From NCBI GenBank assembly GCA_039090855.1, contig CM077024.1, forward strand, positions 68,822,594-68,886,593: 64,000 bases of DNA, in the 5' to 3' direction. Source of the stretch: Macrothele yani. Taxonomy: Eukaryota; Arthropoda; Arachnida; Araneae; Macrothelidae. The stretch's first letter is position 1. Every line of letters starts with the position of its first letter. A program made the position numbers and the translations under genes. The notes beneath the pieces are model-generated. The model was not told where the DNA came from. It saw only the letters and a program-made list of their open reading frames with translations, and made no database searches. Positions 11,740-23,820 of the stretch are shown here, in pieces.

Positions 11740-12445
11740 TGCACATAAGGTAATAGAATTTGGGACCATGCTTCCTGTAAAATGTGTCCCAAATCTGCTG
11801 CTATGTTAGATTTGGAAAGTGTGATCTGATCTTTTGTTCCAGACGTTTCCGCAAATGTTCAACAATATTAAGATCTGGATATTGAGGTGGTAACAATATT
11901 TGCCGTAGATCATTGTCATGCTCTGCAACCCACAATTTTACAATGTTTCGCGCAATGTACTGGGGCATTACCTGCTTGAAACCAGGTACGGTCATTGGGG
12001 AGCAGTGACTGGAACATTGAGTGCAAGTGGTTCCCAAGAATTAACTCTTTCTTTGCAAATGTGACACAAACCTGCAAAGTAATAAATGAACCTAAGAAAT
12101 GCAATGGTATGGGCACCGCAGCATCAGGAATTCATCTCCATGCTTCACAGTTGAGGTGGTATGAAGGTGTTTTTCCAGACGTACCCTCCGCCCGTAGTCG
12201 GAAACAATGTAAAGCATGATTCATCAGAGCAGATGACACATTGCCAGTCTTTTTCATTTCAGTTTTTATTTGATTTGCAGCACTTCATACGCTTTGTTGC
12301 ATTGATGTTTATAGTTTAAAACACGACATAAATGCTGACACGATGGAGTTCCCGACGAAATGTTATGAAAGAAAAGGGATCATTCCGACTGGTGTTCAAC
12401 TCCGCAGCTTTTAGAGCTGCTGTGCTATGATACTTCCATTATATA
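11740..12445 (-). mobile_element. Decayed Tc1-like transposon T2
   Basis: On the minus strand, scattered pieces of a Tc1 transposase appear in different frames. They are a DESCF-type first-aspartate region near 12215, a FQAGNAPVHCAK segment near 11955-11985 (standing for FQQDNAPxH) and PPQYPDLNIVEHL near 11850-11890. Several stops and frameshifts separate them. The 5' part ends at the boundary with T3, so T3 may have inserted into or beside it. Confidence 0.6.
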
Positions 12446-13940
12446 CTACTGTTTGTGAAAATTGCAACACCAAAAAGAAGCCATGCGATTCGAATGAAAT
12501 TTATACCACGCGTTACTAATTTGAAAACTTGTGGTATAAATTCCATTCGAATCACATGGCTTCTTTTGGTTCTTCTTCGTTACTAATATGACACGTTACT
12601 AATATGACCACACGTTACTAAGTGATTTAATTTTCAGAACAATACAACAACTTTTACATGCAAAAATCAGTATCTTGTAGAGCCTCCGCGAGCTGCAATA
12701 CGAGCTTCTAGACGGCGTGGCATTCAATCGAAAAGGCGTTGATTGGTGTCCTTGGTTATTGCTTGCCAGGCGGCCTTTATGCAAGTCCACAGATCATTGG
12801 TACTGACCTCTGGAGGACTTTGATGAGCCAGTTACCGAGTGACCATATCCGAGACATGTTCAATAGGCAACATGTCTGGCGAACGCGCAGGCCAGGGAAG
12901 AAGCGGTATCTGCTGTGCTGCGGAGGGGGCTTGAACATTCCTGGCAACTTGTGGTCGGGCATTGCCTTGCTGGAATATAGTGCCAGTGGGCTCTGAAAGA
13001 AGGGTATGACTTTTAGCTCTGCGACTTCCCTGATGTAGTAGTCGCTGTTGAGATTGCCCTCAAATCGTAGCAGCAGAGATCACGAATGGTACCCAATGGC
13101 ATCCCATACCATCACACTTGGCGTTCAGCCCGTATAACGCTCGAAAATGTATGCTGGAAGAAGGCGCTCCCCACAATACCGTCTAATGCGCATGCAGCCA
13201 TCATGGTAGTCCAAGTTGAACCGGGACTCGCCCGAAAACACGATATGTTGCCAATCAGCAAGCCATTGTCTCTAATGAAAACCCCATTCCACCCTGAGGC
13301 ATCTATGGTTCAGGGTCAAAGGAATCCGCCGCGAAGGGATGCGTGCAACCAGTCCTCTGTGCAGAAGACGGCGCCGAACTGTGGAGGCAGACAATGTCAC
13401 ATTTGTTGCAATGCTCCACTGTTGTGCTAACACTTGCGAAGATGCGGAACGGTTCGTCCCTACAATGCGGACTAGGTGTCGGTCATCACGTGGTTTCGTC
13501 ACTTGGTCCACTGTCGGATTGTTGATACACCTGGTTCTCCTCGGTCCACTTCCGCCACACGTGCATCACTATCGGGGCGTTATGTCCCGTCCGAGCCGCA
13601 ATGTCACGGTTCCAAAATGCACCTTCACGCAGACCAATCATTTGTCTCCGTTCGAACTTTGTCTATCGTGATATTGCGCCTTTCGAAGTCGCCGATGCAT
13701 TATTGAATCCTAGAGACCGTTTTCCAAATCGCTATGCGCGGTGCACTACTGGTGTGCATCCTAAACAGTGCTCTCTTTATAGCTCTCACTCGACATTTCA
13801 GATGGAGCCGCCGGGCCCAGACATGCGCAATGACTGTGCACTTCCAATCATTTGCATGTCCTACCCTGCTCTTCATATCCTGTAAGTTTCACCTGATTGT
13901 CATCATTCCTTCATGGTGCTGCAATTTTCGTAAACAGTAG
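12446..13940 (-). mobile_element. Tc1-like transposon T3
   Basis: The terminal inverted repeats match: CTACTGTTTGTGAAAATTGC at the left (12446) and its near complement, ending CGTAAACAGTAG, at the right (13940). Length is about 1.5 kb. The transposase is on the minus strand. An N-terminal stretch near 13590-13640 reads MIGLREGAFWNRDIAARTG. The helix-turn-helix part TVRRRLLHRGLVARIPSRRI is inside 13272-13511. The C-terminus near 12680-12750 resembles RRLEARIAARGGSTRY. Multiple stops and shifts break it. The left end contains a long palindrome (12476-12564). Confidence 0.75.
12476..12564. repeat. Long hairpin at the left end of T3
   Basis: Arms 12476-12509 and 12531-12564 (34 bp each, two mismatches) surround a 21-nt spacer. 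The arms contain GCGATTCGAATGAAATTTATACC and its complement. A short CGTTACTAATATGAC tandem follows on the right. Confidence 0.9.
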
Positions 13941-14379
13941 TTTATAATACATTGTATAATCTATTCCAACGTTCGCTATCCCTATATGACATCTTTGTAA
14001 GGAGCCCCCAATGTGCCAATTTGTACGTTTGCAGGCAATGGTCCCTTTGTGAAAGGTAGTCATAATCTTCGATACAATTCCTCGTGTTGAAATTACTATA
14101 TCTGCCGTTTCACCTACTGAAGCTACTGAAAAACGCGTACCAATGATCATGACTTTAATGCGGGTACTGAAATCTGACAATGTTGACAATTACCCCCGGC
14201 AGCTATTTCACCTGCGATTGAAGCATTCCTACGTGATATCGGCCATCGTACGTCCCCATTTCTATACTTCATATGGCGGGTGACGTCGTCCCTGTGATTT
14301 TCATATGGTGTATTCCGTGCACTCCAGTCGCAGTTGGTGTCTCCATAATTTTGATAAATTCCTCTATATAGGCAGCACG
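13941..14379. other. No recognised feature
   Basis: It may contain the decayed left end of the next Tc1 relic; no clear terminus is visible. Confidence 0.35.
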
Positions 14380-15421
14380 TACAGAGACTCAGTTCGCCCT
14401 TAATAAGCCAGCGCAACGGAAAAAGGGAAGGCGTTGTCGGCGTTCGAACGGGAAATGATTATCACCGTAGGAAAGCGGGGTCCAGTATCTCAGCAAAATC
14501 AGACCTTGCTGTTCGTTTCAGGTCAACCGTAGTGAAGGTGTGTCATGAATAGAACGAAATGGGACACGCATCCACCCAACGTACGGAGGACCACTGGTAG
14601 ACAGTTGAAGTTAACATCGTATTAGTAGGATGTACGGCACAAGAGATGACTCACGATCTCTTACTCAACTGCGTATTACAAGAAGGACGTGTAGAACTAT
14701 GCTTCTGAGATCCCGCAAACGGTCTTGCGAATGGTTCTAAGCAGACGGAGCCAAATCGGGTGTCGTTTTGACTGGCTGTAAACGACAGTTGCACCTGCAG
14801 ATAGTTCGCGGGAAATGCCACATGACTACGGATGATTAGAAAATAGTAGTCTAATCAGATTATTTGTGTTTTCAGCTCTAACATGCCGATGGGCATGTCC
14901 ATATTCAAAACTGAGCTCGAAAACATCTGAAATCAGGCCACACGGTTTATCGTAAACAAATCGGTGGTGTGGGGATTGTTCACGGACGTCACGGGCTACC
15001 TCATTTTCTTTGAAAGCAACGTACCCTCCAGATACTGCCTATGCATTTTTGGGACAAAACGTTGCCATAAATGGTTGTCGTGTCTTTAAGAAAGACAAAG
15101 ACTACTCCTACAAAGTCCTCATTGTTCAGGAATGGTTTCGAGAATCGTGTGCAAGCATTTCCTGTGCGCGTTTCTCAGATAAATTCCACTGACCTGAATC
15201 CAAATGAACATTTGTGGATTGCAATGGAGAGCAGTATTCATTGATCTCTGACAGTGGCTCGTTTGTCGGTGAAGCCCGGGCATTCATTCTGGAAAAGAAT
15301 GTCTGAGGACATATTCCGCAGACTAGTGGTTTCGATGCTATGCCTAGTGGAAGCAGATATCATGATGACGGGAGGCCCAACATTACTAGGAAGGTGATCA
15401 TAATGCTATGGTTCATCAGTG
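14380..15421 (+). mobile_element. Decayed Tc1-like transposon T4
   Basis: The right end, GGTGATCATAATGCTATGGTTCATCAGTG followed by TA, resembles the right terminus of the copy at 47550-48740, so the two belong to one family. The N-terminus near 14430-14530 can be read across frames as a FERxMIIxxxKxG...VRFRSTVVKV pattern. The last motif is DLNPNEHLWIAMESS near 15190-15232, where proline-isoleucine-glutamate has become proline-asparagine-glutamate. Frameshifts are numerous and no long frame remains. Confidence 0.6.
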
Positions 15422-15423
15422 TA

Positions 15424-17869
15424 TGTTCTGTGGCTTTGTATTGAAGGAAATAGAGATCACTTGAATGTAATATGTCAGATGAATGAAACTGCTAATGTAA
15501 AATATTTCCTTTTCATAACTTCATCTGAATTGAACTGTAGGAGATAATTTCATGATCAATGAGGTTTTATAACGTTTTATACAAATATTCAGTTTTGTGA
15601 CTTATGTGATGAATGCCCAAGCACACAGGAGGAGCTAATTTATGAGGATTAATAATTGACATGTCTTTGACTTGAGGGATGTTATTTTTACAACAGCTAT
15701 GCAAGTTCGTGTTTCTATTAGGGCTTGCGATACTTACAGCGAACTTGCATTTTGCGTGTTTCTTGTGACTAAACTGCTTACCATACATCCGACCACAAGG
15801 TTCTATACTGATCAGTGATGCACTTTTGACATGTGAAATGGCAAGCCGATCTTCAGAATTTTCGATAAAAGCCAAGGGCATAGAATTGAATGAGGACGGG
15901 GAAGAATGTGTTCTCCTGAACTTTCCCTCAAGTTCAGACCGACCTCTTTAACTGATTGCTTTTTTCCCTCAAGTTCAGACCGACCTCTTTAACAGCCTGC
16001 TATGCTTTCCTAATTTTTTAAATTTCGAAACTTCATTATTTCTGGAATATAAATTGAAATTCAGAATACAGTTTTCAAATATCAAATACATCGTTGTCAT
16101 TTTTTTAGTCTTCATATCAATGTGTGTAATATAATCTCTTAGGAACGGGATTTTCTGGATGGCGTATATGAGTAGGACATAGTCCGAGGTCTGAGCTTCT
16201 GCTCTCGGGCATTGTAATCTTCACAATCCGTGCTTGTTCCGTGTGTCCTGTGCAATCTGAAGACCCAGAGTAACGCTCCTGTTTAATGGCATGGCATTTC
16301 GTTTGTTCCTTCGCTCGAAGGTCTTCTCACCTTTAACCTCGATGATCTTATATAATCATAACAACCGTCTCTCTATCCCATTCCGAACTTTCAGGACAAG
16401 CATACGCCGATGATAGAAGCAGAATTTTGGTTTCCAAAAAATGTTAGCTCCTACTATCCTTGACGTATTAACTTTCATTTGAATCCCTGCCTACAGTCTT
16501 TTTCTCCTTTTTTTTTTTTTTTTTTTGTTGTTGATGAAAAAGAAATCATTTCACTCTAAACGGCTGAGTCCTTTTTATGAAGTTACCGTGGATTTTTCTT
16601 ACTTTGTAACTAATTCATTTTAAAATTCAAATGAGATCCCTAATTTTTCACTCGTGACGCACAGCTCGCTTTTTTTTTCAACTGATGCTTGCCTCAGCAT
16701 GCAACAATCTCAATCACTAGGAACAGATAGCAATAGAATTATGAGTCTCATGGTTTGATGATGATTCTATTACAGACCTAGATAGAATAACCTAGTTACA
16801 AAAATCTAATAGTACGGCTCCAAAGAGTCATCAAGTTATTTCCAAAGGAGAGTTTAATCATTACACCTTAGAACAACTCGCCTGAATTTTTGTTTTTTAC
16901 AGACCTTCTTTACATTCGGCATCTGCACAGTTCATGTTTTTTTTTTTTTTAGGATTTTGTATGGTGCCATGTAACTCTTTTGAAGGAGCATGCAAAACTC
17001 TATTGCGCAGTGTGTATACGTTAAAAACATAATAGCATTTCTTTGGGCGAATGTCTGGGTTTTACTTTGTCCTATCATGTGTCTTATGCAAAACGAAAAT
17101 GATTTTCTATTGTATTTCGCTCCAAATTTACAGGTAATTTGCACGCTGTTTGACATAAGTACATTAAACACAAGGAGGGTGTCAAAAATGACACTCGTTT
17201 TGATACATTTTAGAACATTTTAATGTCTGCCAGCATTTCGAAACTATATTGTCCATCTGCAAGGTATGTATATTAGAAAAACGTCTTTCCGTTGCGATCA
17301 CTCTTCCAGATATGATAGGCTTGAAAAAGTCTTACCAATCATTAGTAGACCAAGTTTTGTCCTTGAAGACGCCATCCAAATGATGTGACAAAGCTTGGAA
17401 ACGTTTATTTTCATTTTTACGTCTATAAATTGGACTAATAACACATATCCTTGGTAAAATTTAGTTTTGCCATTTTGTGCTGATACAATTTTTCAAAGAA
17501 CAGTTCGTACATTTCGAAGGAAACTCCCAGCCTTTTCTCGTTAAAATTCTCTGTAATCATAAAATAGCTTCTCATGTGACCGAACAAATTAATTATTAGT
17601 AGGTTTTTACAGTTGACATAGCAATGTAATTCGAAAATCATTTTGTAATTTCCAATTTTAAAAGGGCTCGTACATCATTTTTAAGATTTAGTCTTGATAT
17701 CTCATCCATATCTATCTATCTACCCATATTTCTCTCTCTCTCGTTTTCTCTCTCTCTCTCTATATATATATGCAATATATACATGTATAATGTGTTTGTG
17801 TGTGCGTTTGTGTGGTCGTGATTTCAGTGGCATATAATCGGAAAACGGGAAACCGCAAACAGAATGTGA
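15424..17869. other. No recognised gene; a 31-bp duplication
   Basis: Long AT-rich stretch with a T-run near 16505-16525 and a CT/TA run near 17730-17770. The only other structure is the duplication at 15922-15993. Confidence 0.4.
15922..15993 (+). repeat. 31-bp direct duplication
   Basis: 15922-15952 and 15963-15993 are identical (core CAAGTTCAGACCGACCTC), offset 41 bp. Confidence 0.9.
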
Positions 17870-18965
17870 CAGATGGCAACTAAAAATTTATTATCTGAAG
17901 AATCAATACATCATACAGCTAAACCACTTCGAAATACGCGCCATTCATGGCACGTAAGATATCCAAGCGATAAACATTTTCCCGCCAAGTGTTCGCCAGC
18001 ATTTGCGGCGTTACTGTTGCTGTCGCAGCACCAATTCAGGTCTTCAGGTCATCGAGGGAGGTCACAGGGTCTCGCAAACGATGTTTTTCACGTATCCCCA
18101 CAGGCAGAAATCCACTGGCGTAATATCCAGTGAGCACGGAGTCACGGAATGGGTACATCTCGCCCTACTCAGCGCCCAGAAAATGCACGTCAAGAAATTC
18201 TCGGATAGTAACAGCCCAATGGGGGGGGGGTGCGCCATAGTACTGGAACACAACATTGGGCTTCCAGTCTTTCAACTGAAGCAACAGATACAGATGTAGC
18301 ATGCCCAGAAAGGTCACTGCTGTCAATGTTTTCTCCACAAAGAAAAAGGACTCAACACTTCCGAGCCTGACAAAGCGCACCAGAGGCTCATGTTTTGACT
18401 GGCTCGTTCGACATCGAATGGCGCGAAGGTTTTCGGAGCCCCATATTCTGTAGTTATGCCGATGTACCCTCCGTGAGACGAAAAACGTTGCTCTATCACT
18501 AAATAACCCTGTCCGCAGGTAATGTTCATCAGCTTCGACTTCGCACAAAATTTCTTGGGCAAATTGGAAACTGTGGGGTTTATCATCTCGCTGTAAAGCC
18601 TGTGCAATCTGCAGTTTGTACGCACGGAGTTATAGGCGGTTTTGCAGACTCTCCAAACAGTCGTTTGTGGCATACCTAATTGCGACGCAGCTCGTCTCGT
18701 TGACTTCATAGGACTTGGAGGAAAGGCTTCCTGGACGCGATCAACATCGTCTTGCGAAGTTCTCGGTCTTCCCGCTTCATTTTGATGATGCACACTACCG
18801 GTCTTTTGAAACTGCTTTAACCAACGTCGGGTAGCATTATCGGAAGGTGGAGTTTTACCATACTGCGTTCTGTAACGACGTTACTTTGTGATAATAGACT
18901 TTGTTTCTAAAAACCATAGTACGCACATTGCTCTATCTTGAACAGTCGCCATTTGTAAGTATGAT
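17870..18965 (-). mobile_element. DUF4817-type Tc1/mariner-superfamily transposase relic T5
   Basis: Minus strand. The N-terminus near 18955 reads MATVQDRAMCVLWFLETK and meets an in-frame TAA about 22 codons in. A helix-turn-helix/DUF4817-like segment and GRPRTSQDDVDRVQEAF follow, then the link STRRAASQLGMPQTTVWRV. Next come pieces of the DDE_3 domain: RATFFVSRRVHRHNYRIWG, then YGAPPPHW where intact relatives have QDGAPPHW, then LDITPVDFCLWGYVKN. The second catalytic aspartate seems lost, and several frameshifts are present. A poly-C run (18222-18231) in the catalytic region accounts for one of them. Termini were not defined. Confidence 0.75.
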
Positions 18966-19116
18966 GTCAATTCAGCGGGTGCCGTGTTTCCACATAAAAC
19001 TTTCCTCGGTGAACATGTTTATGCTGTAGGCAGTTTTATTTGGTCAGTTACGCGGTTTGATCATGCCAGGTCACAGAAACCCGGACAATAATTATAAACT
19101 AATCACGCTTTAAATA

Positions 19117-20545
19117 CACTGGCGGAAAATGAAACAAGAACACCAAGAAGGAATTGGCGGACGATCATGAAATTTACATATGTTAATGGAGTCATATTGA
19201 CGTAGGTGTGATGTTAATTTCGGGACCAACCGGTGAGCGCTTACGCCACAGCACGGCATAATATGCAAATTATCGTCTGTGGTATTTAAGGAGTACGGCG
19301 AAGTAAATGTAATCAGTCGTCGGCGCACGGACACGTGCGAAGACCCTGAAGAAGCTGCAATGCCTGGACATGGAAGACGTGTACGATTTCAGAAGTTATC
19401 GGACTTTGAACGAGGTCGTCTAGTCGGACTCCGCGAGGCCGGCTGGTTGTATCGTCGTATTGCAGAGCGAATTGGATGGGAAGTATCGGTGGTGGTACGA
19501 TGGTGGCGCAGATGGTCAGAGGAACATTCCCACACGAGAAGACGTGGAACCGGGAGTCACGGACGGAGTGATGAGAGAACCGATCGACGCATAAGAAGAG
19601 CGGCGTTGCCAAGCAGAACATCCACTGCGACGCAAATCCGAGCTGCCGTTGCACCTGAGGTGACTGTGCGAACAATCCGCAACTGTCTACTGGATGCAGG
19701 ACTACGTGCACGTGTGCATCTGGCATGTGTAGCTCTGACTCCAGCCCACCGTCAGGAACGGCTGCAGTGGTGTCGCCAACGTCGGCACTGGAGAACGCAA
19801 TGGCGATCTGTTGTGTTCAGCGATGAAAGCAGATTCTGCTTGGGAGCCTCAGATGGCCGAGTGCGTGTTCGCAGTCGCACAGGGGAGCGTCTCCACCCTT
19901 CTTGCATCCGCCAGCGACACACTGGGCTTACACCTGGTCTCCTGGTGTGGGGAGCGATCAGCTATCACTCCCGTACACAACTAGTGTTTTAACCGGGTAC
20001 GTTAAACAGCACCTCCTACATCAACAACATCATTCAGCCCGTTGTTGTGCAATTTGTAAGGTCGGTCCATCGTGGTGTTTTCCAGCAAGATAACGCACGC
20101 CCACACACGGCACGTGCAACGCAACATATACTTCTGGGTGTGAGACAACTTCGATGACCTGCACGTTTACTGGATTTGTCCCCCATTGAGCACGTGTGGG
20201 ATTTTATGGGACAAGACTTATCCACTCTCCACGGCCAGCCACGACTAACCCCGATTTACGCGTCCAGGCTGCGGATGCTTAGAACTTAATACCCCAAACT
20301 TACATCCAACACCTGTGCGACAGACTCCATGCCAGAATAGCACAGTGTGACGCAGTTCATGGCGGTTCAACCTCGTACTAACAATGTACATGGATATGTT
20401 ATTTTTCAGTTTAACAGCAAATACAGCTGCACTTTGCCATAATGTTTTGATCAGGTTATCCTCTGTATTCCGTTATTATGATGTATAAATTTCTATTATA
20501 TCAGACGTCTCCTTCTTGGTGTTCTTTTTTCACGTTCTGGCAGTG
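19117..20545 (+). mobile_element. Tc1-like transposon T6, complete ends
   Basis: A 1429-bp element flanked by TA on both sides (19115-19116 and 20546-20547). The left end is CACTGGCGGAAAATGAAACA, then AGAACACCAAGAAGG. The right end mirrors it as CCTTCTTGGTGTTC...TCTGGCAGTG. The TA at its right end directly abuts the 3' tail of LINE copy C. Confidence 0.9.
19360..19992 (+). pseudogene. T6 Tc1-like transposase, N-terminal two thirds
   Basis: The start is the ATG at 19360; the frame is also open upstream, but MPGHGRRVRF fits the family. The paired-type helix-turn-helix DNA-binding region spans about residues 10-60 (FERGRLVGLREAGWLYRRIA) and a second one about 75-130. The first catalytic aspartate is in VVFSDESRFCL, and VWGAISYHSR follows. 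The frame stops at 19990-19992 after ...RTQLVF. Beyond it the rest of the catalytic domain is still readable in pieces to about 20390: VFQQDNARPHTAR near 20080, then LLDLSPIEHVWDF near 20170. An intervening TGA and altered frames make the gene non-functional. The D-to-E spacing is again 32. Confidence 0.85.
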
Positions 20546-20567
20546 TATATCATCATCATCATCATTG

Positions 20568-22724
20568 TCAACCATTATCAATCCACTGCTGGACGAAGGT
20601 CTCCCCAAGTTTCCTCCACAACGGTCTGTCTTGTGCCAGTCTCCTCCATGTCACCCCTGCATACTTTCGAATTTCATCCACCCATCTCCCATGTGGTCTT
20701 CTTCTGGGTCTTTTCCTGTCCCTTGGAATCCAATCTAAAATTTCGGCGGTCCATCGATGATCTGTCCTTCTGGCAGTATGTCCAGCCCATTGCCATTTCA
20801 GGGATTTAACTCTGATCATGATGTCTTCCACTCTTGTCATTTTTCGGATCCAAGAGTTCCTCTTCTTATCTCTCCTGGTTACACCAAGCATGAACCTCTC
20901 CATGCTTCTTTGAGTTGTCTGCAGCCTTTGTATGTCTCTTTTAGTTAAGGTCCACGTCTCTGCACCATACGTAAGCACTGGAAGGATGCACTGATTAAAC
21001 ACTTTTCTTTTAAGACATAATGACATATTGCTCTTGAAAATTATGCTGTTTCTTCCAAAAGCTCTCCAGGCAAGTTTTGTACGCCGATTAATTTCTTCAT
21101 CAATGTGACCCTCACTTGATATCTGCTGTCCACGATAAACGTACGTGTCTGTTATCTCCAGCTTTTCTCCATCAATCGATAAATCTTCATTTCTTGTAAA
21201 AGCATTGAACATCACTTTTGTCTTCTGAAAGTTCATTTTTAATCCCACTTCTTTACTCTTGTCAGCAAGTTCCTGGATCATACTCTGCAGCTCTGATGGG
21301 CTAGTTGCAAAAATGACTACGTCATCAGCAAAACGAAGGTGGGTTAGATAATCTGCATTAATCTTTATCCCCTTGTTTTCCCAGCTCAGCGACTGAAAGA
21401 CACCCTCCAATGTGGCATTAAAGAGCTTCGGAGATATGGTGTCACCTTGTCTCACTCCCTTTCCAATTTTTACGTGTGTTGTATTTTCAAACAGCCTAAT
21501 CTTTGCACTTGCATTTTCATAGATGTTATTAATAATATTAATGTATGCATCTTCAATACCGCAGGATTTCAGAGCCATTGTAACTGCTGATGGTTTCACC
21601 GAATCAAAGGCTTTTTCATAATCGATAAAAGCCATGCACAATGGAAGTTCATATTCCCTCGCTCTTTCAATTAATTCTCTCAGCACGTGGATATGATCTA
21701 TTGTGCTGTAGCCACTCCTGAATCCAGCTTGTTCTCTCGGTTGAGCCATGTCCAGTGTTACCTTCAAGCGGTGTGAAAGAACTTTAGTGAAGATTTTATA
21801 AACTACTGATAGGAGGCTGATAGGTCTGTAGTTTCCGAGATCCTCAATGTCACCTTTCTTATGTAGCAGAATCATTGTAGCGGTGTTCCAATCCTCAGGA
21901 ATCTTTCCTTCATTAAGGCATCGAGTGAAAATTTGGGCGAGTACTGTTTCGATTTCTCCACTTGCTTCTTGTACGATGTCTACAGTAATGCCATCTTCTC
22001 CTGGAGCTTTTCCTCGCTTCATGTTCTTGATTGCATGTGCAACTTCTGCTGGAAGGACTGGAGGAACTCTGGTACTGGTATCTTTCATGATGTCTGGAGT
22101 GCATATATCATCTCTTTCATATAATTTGGAGTAGAAATCTTTCACTCTTGTCAAAATTTCGCCTCTATTTCTTGTTACAGAACCATCTTCTTTTCTCAAT
22201 GCCATAATCTGTTTTCTTCCCTTACTGAGATGTCCCTTTGCTATCTTTAGGCTTTGGTTGTTTTCAATTGCTTTCCTCACTAGTTCACAGTTGAATTTTC
22301 TTACGTCTTTAGTGATACTTTTTCTTACTGTCTTGCATAGCTCTATATATTCCACTTTGGAAGTCACATCTTCTTTAGTTTTCCTCATCTCTCTTCTTTT
22401 TTGCATCAACATTTTCGTTTTTCCTGATAATTTATTTACATGCAACTTGTTCTTAGACCCAGCTAATTTTGTTGCTGTTTCCATAACAGCTTTGGTTACT
22501 TTTCTGTTAACTTCAGAGATGTCCACTTCTTCCGATCTTAGGCCTTCTAAAGCACAGAAACTGTTCTTCAGTTCTAACTTGAAGGTATTATGGTGTTTTT
22601 TAAGGTTGGTTATGTCAATAGATTTTGTTTGTCTTATGAGCTTGCCACGTTCAAGTTTAGTGTTGAGGTGCATCTTACATCTCACCAATCTATGGTCACT
22701 ACCTGTGTTGAACTTGTTTAGCAC
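20568..22724 (-). pseudogene. LINE C reverse transcriptase and C-terminal region
   Basis: A 718-codon frame that makes cDNA from the element RNA at a nicked chromosomal target. It begins inside the endonuclease (SDHRLVRCK at about residues 9-17). Reverse-transcriptase motifs are GKAPGEDGIT (about 238-246), MILLHKKGDIEDLGNYRPIS (284-303), AGFRSGYSTIDH (333-344), FIDYEKAFDSV with the motif-A aspartate (366-376), GVRQGDTISPK (423-433) and RFADDVVIF (464-472). The C-terminal part has VLTYGAETWTL and WQWAGHTARRTDHRW, ending FVQQWIDNG. The start methionine is internal: one T is missing from a T-run near 22742-22747 relative to copy D, which shifts the upstream endonuclease into another frame. Confidence 0.9.
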
Positions 22725-22735
22725 ACTGCAGTCTT

Positions 22736-23527
22736 CTATGACGAATTTTTGTTACACATAATAAAATCAATTTCACTTGTCGTCCCATTTGGATGTCTCC
22801 ATGTCCATTTCCTGTGTGGCTTTTTCTTGAAGAAGGAGTTCAAGATGAAAAACCCTTCTGCCTCTGCAAACTCAACGAGAGTATTTCCACGCTGGTTTCT
22901 GTTGCCGTGACCGAATTTACCTACTGAAGTTTCATTCTGTTGCCGTTGCCCTATTTTTGCATTGAAATCTCCCATGATTATTTTCAAGTGCTGCTTACCT
23001 TTATTATTTAGATGACAAATTTCCTCATAAAATTCTTCAATTTCTTCTTCAGGATGACTTGTGGTGGGTGCATAAGTTTGAATAATCTGAGCCTGGTATC
23101 TTTTCGAGAGTTGGATAACGAGTCGTGCAGCTCTGTCAGAGGAACTTTCAACTTCTACATCTTTATCCTTCAGTTTCTTGTTTATTATAAATCCAACACC
23201 ACTAGTTCTGCCAGTATCTGTCCCACGATAGTAGAAGAGATGTCCACTTTTCAGTTCGATGAGATCTTCTCCTTTTCTCCTTACCTCACTTAGCCCCACA
23301 ATGTCCCACTTGATCCTTTGTAGTTAGTCTTCCAATTCAAGAAGCCTTGAATCAGAAGATAGGGAGCGTCCATTGTAAGTAGCCAAGGTCAGCATCAGAT
23401 GGCAGCCTAGTCCGGTCCTCCGGGGATTCTTAGCACCCTCTGCCTTCATGTCGCACAGGCCGCTGCCTTGGCCAGGTACATTCCAGCTGCCGGAGACTGA
23501 GGGCCAAGATTTAAGTTGTGGAATCAT
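22736..23527 (-). pseudogene. LINE C endonuclease part (stop-interrupted)
   Basis: Apurinic-type (APE) endonuclease domain that nicks target DNA for priming. The readable pieces are 23324-23527 (N-terminus, ATYNGRSLSSDSRLLELE) and 22736-23299 (GLSEVRRK, YAPTTS, MGDFNAKIG, WTWRHPNGTTSEIDFIM). Both are in one frame, separated by a TAA at 23324-23326; copy D has a glutamate codon there. The end is lost to the one-base shift before the SDH motif. Confidence 0.85.
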
Positions 23528-23730
23528 TTTGGAGGGGTTTGGCCATAACTCACCACGCTGGCCAAGCGGGTTGGTGAGTGTGGGATAGCATTTCCTCTGA
23601 TCCCGATGGTATAGTTATACCGCTATTGGCGGTCGTCAGAGCCCCTTTAGTGGGAACAGGATGCACCACGAGAAGGCGGGGTTGACATTTGTCAAGGAGA
23701 GGCTGTGATGTTACGCATCACCTGACCTTA

Positions 23731-23748
23731 TATTATATATATATATAA
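23731..23748. repeat. TA-rich spacer between LINE copies C and D
   Basis: Only about 18 bp of TA microsatellite separate the 5' end of copy C from the 3' tail of copy D, so two near-full copies lie head to tail. Confidence 0.85.
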
Positions 23749-23820
23749 TCATCATCATCATTGTCAACCATTATCAATCCACTGCTGGACAAAGGTCTCC
23801 CCAAGTTTCCTCCACAACGG

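Larger units (their letters stand above)
20548..23730 (-). mobile_element. RTE-like LINE copy C, near full length
   Basis: A 3.2-kb copy with a (GAT)n tail at 20548 and a 5' end at about 23730 (TAAGGTCAGGTGATG on the minus strand), shared with copy D. About 200 bp of 5' untranslated sequence precede one long coding region with endonuclease then reverse transcriptase and no ORF1. That layout and the GAT-repeat tail fit the RTE group of LINEs. Both ends meet TA-rich microsatellite. Confidence 0.85.

Noticed and set aside
22258..22761. 167-codon plus-strand open frame
   Set aside because: Antisense shadow of LINE copy C.
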